A stretch of DNA of 64,000 nucleotides, taken from contig CM065169.1 of the NCBI GenBank assembly GCA_033026295.1, positions 11,762,462 to 11,826,461 on the forward strand. The letters are read 5' to 3'. A model generated the notes under the pieces. It was not told where the DNA came from, searched no databases, and saw only the letters and a list, made by a program, of their open reading frames with translations. The translations under genes and the position numbers were made by a program. The DNA comes from Channa striata. Taxonomy: Eukaryota > Chordata > Actinopteri > Anabantiformes > Channidae. Position 1 is the stretch's first letter, and each line of letters opens with the position of its first letter. This document shows, piece after piece, positions 62,440 to 64,000 of this stretch.

Positions 62440-62506
62440 GGACAGAAACATTGAAGAACCGTTTAGCAGTACTCGGTTACTGATGAGCTTAAGTTGTTGA
62501 AATCAG
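62440..62506 (+). other. prdm4: Probable non-coding exon of prdm4
   Basis: A 67-base segment flanked by a good acceptor (ctttttcacag pattern before 62440) and a strong donor (AATCAG|gtgagt after 62506). It has stops in all frames used downstream, so it would be 5' UTR, spliced to the exon at 62734. Confidence 0.5.
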
Positions 62507-62734
62507 GTGAGTTGATATATGTCGTTTATCACCCCTATATGCCTCCATATGCTTGATGATATTCTTAGCATTTTATTTAAAGTGTTGCCACATTTATTAT
62601 GCTTTAATCGCAAGTTGTCACAGGGAAGTTCGCGTCGTCCTATCACAGCCAAAACCCAAGCAGCTAAATATGTGGATAGCAGTTAGCTTGTCTCAGTGCT
62701 CAGCTCGGTTAAAACCTGATGTCGCCACTGCAGG

Positions 62735-64000
62735 ATGAACGACATGAACTTGAGTCCTGTGGGTATGGACCAGCTCACTGTGCCGTCAGTGGGTGCCAGC
62801 CACCTGGGTCTGCCCACCTCCCCCACACACAACCCCATTCCCACTCCAGGTATGAAAATCACGACCACGTTTGATTGACCTGCCAGGAGTACACTATTAA
62901 TAAAAGGACTGATTTAGACACATGAATTTTAATTTGAAATGTGAAAGAATCTGTCTTTGTCCTCATCTGAATGGACATTTCCTGTTTGTGTTGTGCTTGT
63001 TTTTCTTTTAAGACCTCTCAGGCTTATATAATTACATCCTTTTACACATGTAATGTTTGTGATTTGCAGGCATGCCCGTGGCCATCCCCAGCCTTGGTCC
63101 TTCGCTGGGCTCACTTCCTTCTGCGCTCTCACTGATGCTTCCCATGGGTCCGTTGAGTGACAGAGGAGTGATGTGTGGCCTGCCAGAGAGAAACTACTCG
63201 TTGCCACCTCCTCCATACCCCCACCTAGAGAGCAGCTATTTCCGGCACATATTGCCAGGTAGGTCAGCGTTTTTGTGTGACATGTACTTTAAAATCAGCT
63301 TTGTTCAGTAATAAAGCAATAATCTGGATAACTGTAGGGTCGATACTTTCACCTTCCTAACAGAAGCACTGTTTATTACTGTAGATTTTATTATTTATTA
63401 TTACTCAGGTGCCCAAAACAGTAGTGCCACCTTTTAACAGTACATATTTTGCTATAGCTCCATCACCCACTATAACATCAATTTTTAACGTATAGTAGAA
63501 TTATCATCTTTCCGCTAGTTTCAACTTAAAACCTGAGAAATTATAATCTTGTAAAACAGAATTCATCACAGAGCTGATGTATGTGATTGGTGTTAGATTT
63601 TACAGGTGTAACTAATCTTGTGTTAGATCGGTCTATTAATAACATGATTTGTTAATTTAATCACATAATGTAGTAAAATTCAGATCAGCATTTTTTTTAA
63701 TGCTTATATGACAAACTGGCCAATACACATCACCTCTGTTTGCTTTGTAGGTATCTTGTCCTATCTGGCAGACCGTCCACCACCTCAGTACATTCATCCC
63801 AGCAGTCTTAACATGGATGGCACCCTGTCTGTTGCTACCAACAATCCCTCAGGCCTAGACCCCTACAGTGGCCCTGGAGGCCCTCTCGAACAAGGTCTTG
63901 TACCCATGGACTCCAGACAGGTCAGTGGCCAGGGAGATCTACATCAGACTGGCACACATGAACTGGACTCTACAGGATTAGCCATGGAGTCACGTGTCAG
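62735..64000 (+). CDS. prdm4: PR domain zinc finger protein 4, N-terminal part (cut by window end)
   Basis: Three exons lie in the window: 62735-62849, 63070-63258 and 63751 to the end, in matching phase, covering about 184 residues. The start reads MNDMNLSPVGMDQL, and the proline-rich N-terminal region has ALSLMLPMGPLSDRGVMCGL, PERNYSLPPPPYPHLESSYF and ILPGILSYLADRPPPQYIHP, nearly identical to vertebrate PRDM4. The PR/SET domain and the C2H2 zinc fingers must lie beyond the window. PRDM4 is a nuclear factor that recruits PRMT5 and acts in p75-neurotrophin-receptor signalling and neural progenitor control. The ATG follows the exon border by one base (acceptor cactgcag before 62734). Confidence 0.95.

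Noticed and set aside
1..64000. CRISPR arrays, bacterial operons, phage or toxin systems
   Set aside because: The window is vertebrate nuclear DNA; no direct-repeat/spacer arrays or prokaryotic gene layout are present.

Overview
The window reads as nuclear DNA of a ray-finned (teleost) fish. It has AT-rich intergenic sequence, long and short introns with GT/AG borders, many CA/GT and CT microsatellites, and worn copies of repeats typical of fish (R4/Rex6-like, L2-like and RTE-like LINE fragments and a MITE). Six protein-coding genes could be rebuilt exon by exon. Every exon chain below was joined by hand with matching splice phase.

Layout: 1-20,142 is gene-poor and holds only repeats, microsatellites and possible regulatory sequence. 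dennd2a (minus, 20,143-26,971, possibly to 28,043) encodes a DENN-domain Rab exchange factor in at least 19 coding exons. A GC-rich promoter at about 29.4-29.7 kb drives slc37a3 (plus, coding 30,941-36,089, 13 coding exons, 502 aa), an ER-type sugar-phosphate/MFS transporter. A CIP/KIP cyclin-dependent kinase inhibitor with a PIP box lies tail-to-tail with it (minus, coding 40,510-41,203, CpG-rich promoter near 43.1-43.9 kb). A second gene-poor stretch (about 44-54 kb) follows. Then come sapcd1 (plus, 54,192-57,405, 168 aa), ascl4 (minus, 60,334-60,843, single coding exon, bHLH factor) and the 5' part of prdm4 (plus, from 62,735, cut by the window end).

The genes do not form a pathway. They are a chromosomal neighbourhood: dennd2a and slc37a3 are neighbours on human 7q34, and ascl4 and prdm4 are neighbours on human 12q23 (recalled synteny, not searched). 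No new biological system was found. The points most worth following are the revised ends of dennd2a, splice acceptors built from microsatellite or homopolymer sequence in slc37a3, a possible upstream ORF in the CDK-inhibitor mRNA, and CTCF-like sites that could mark domain borders.
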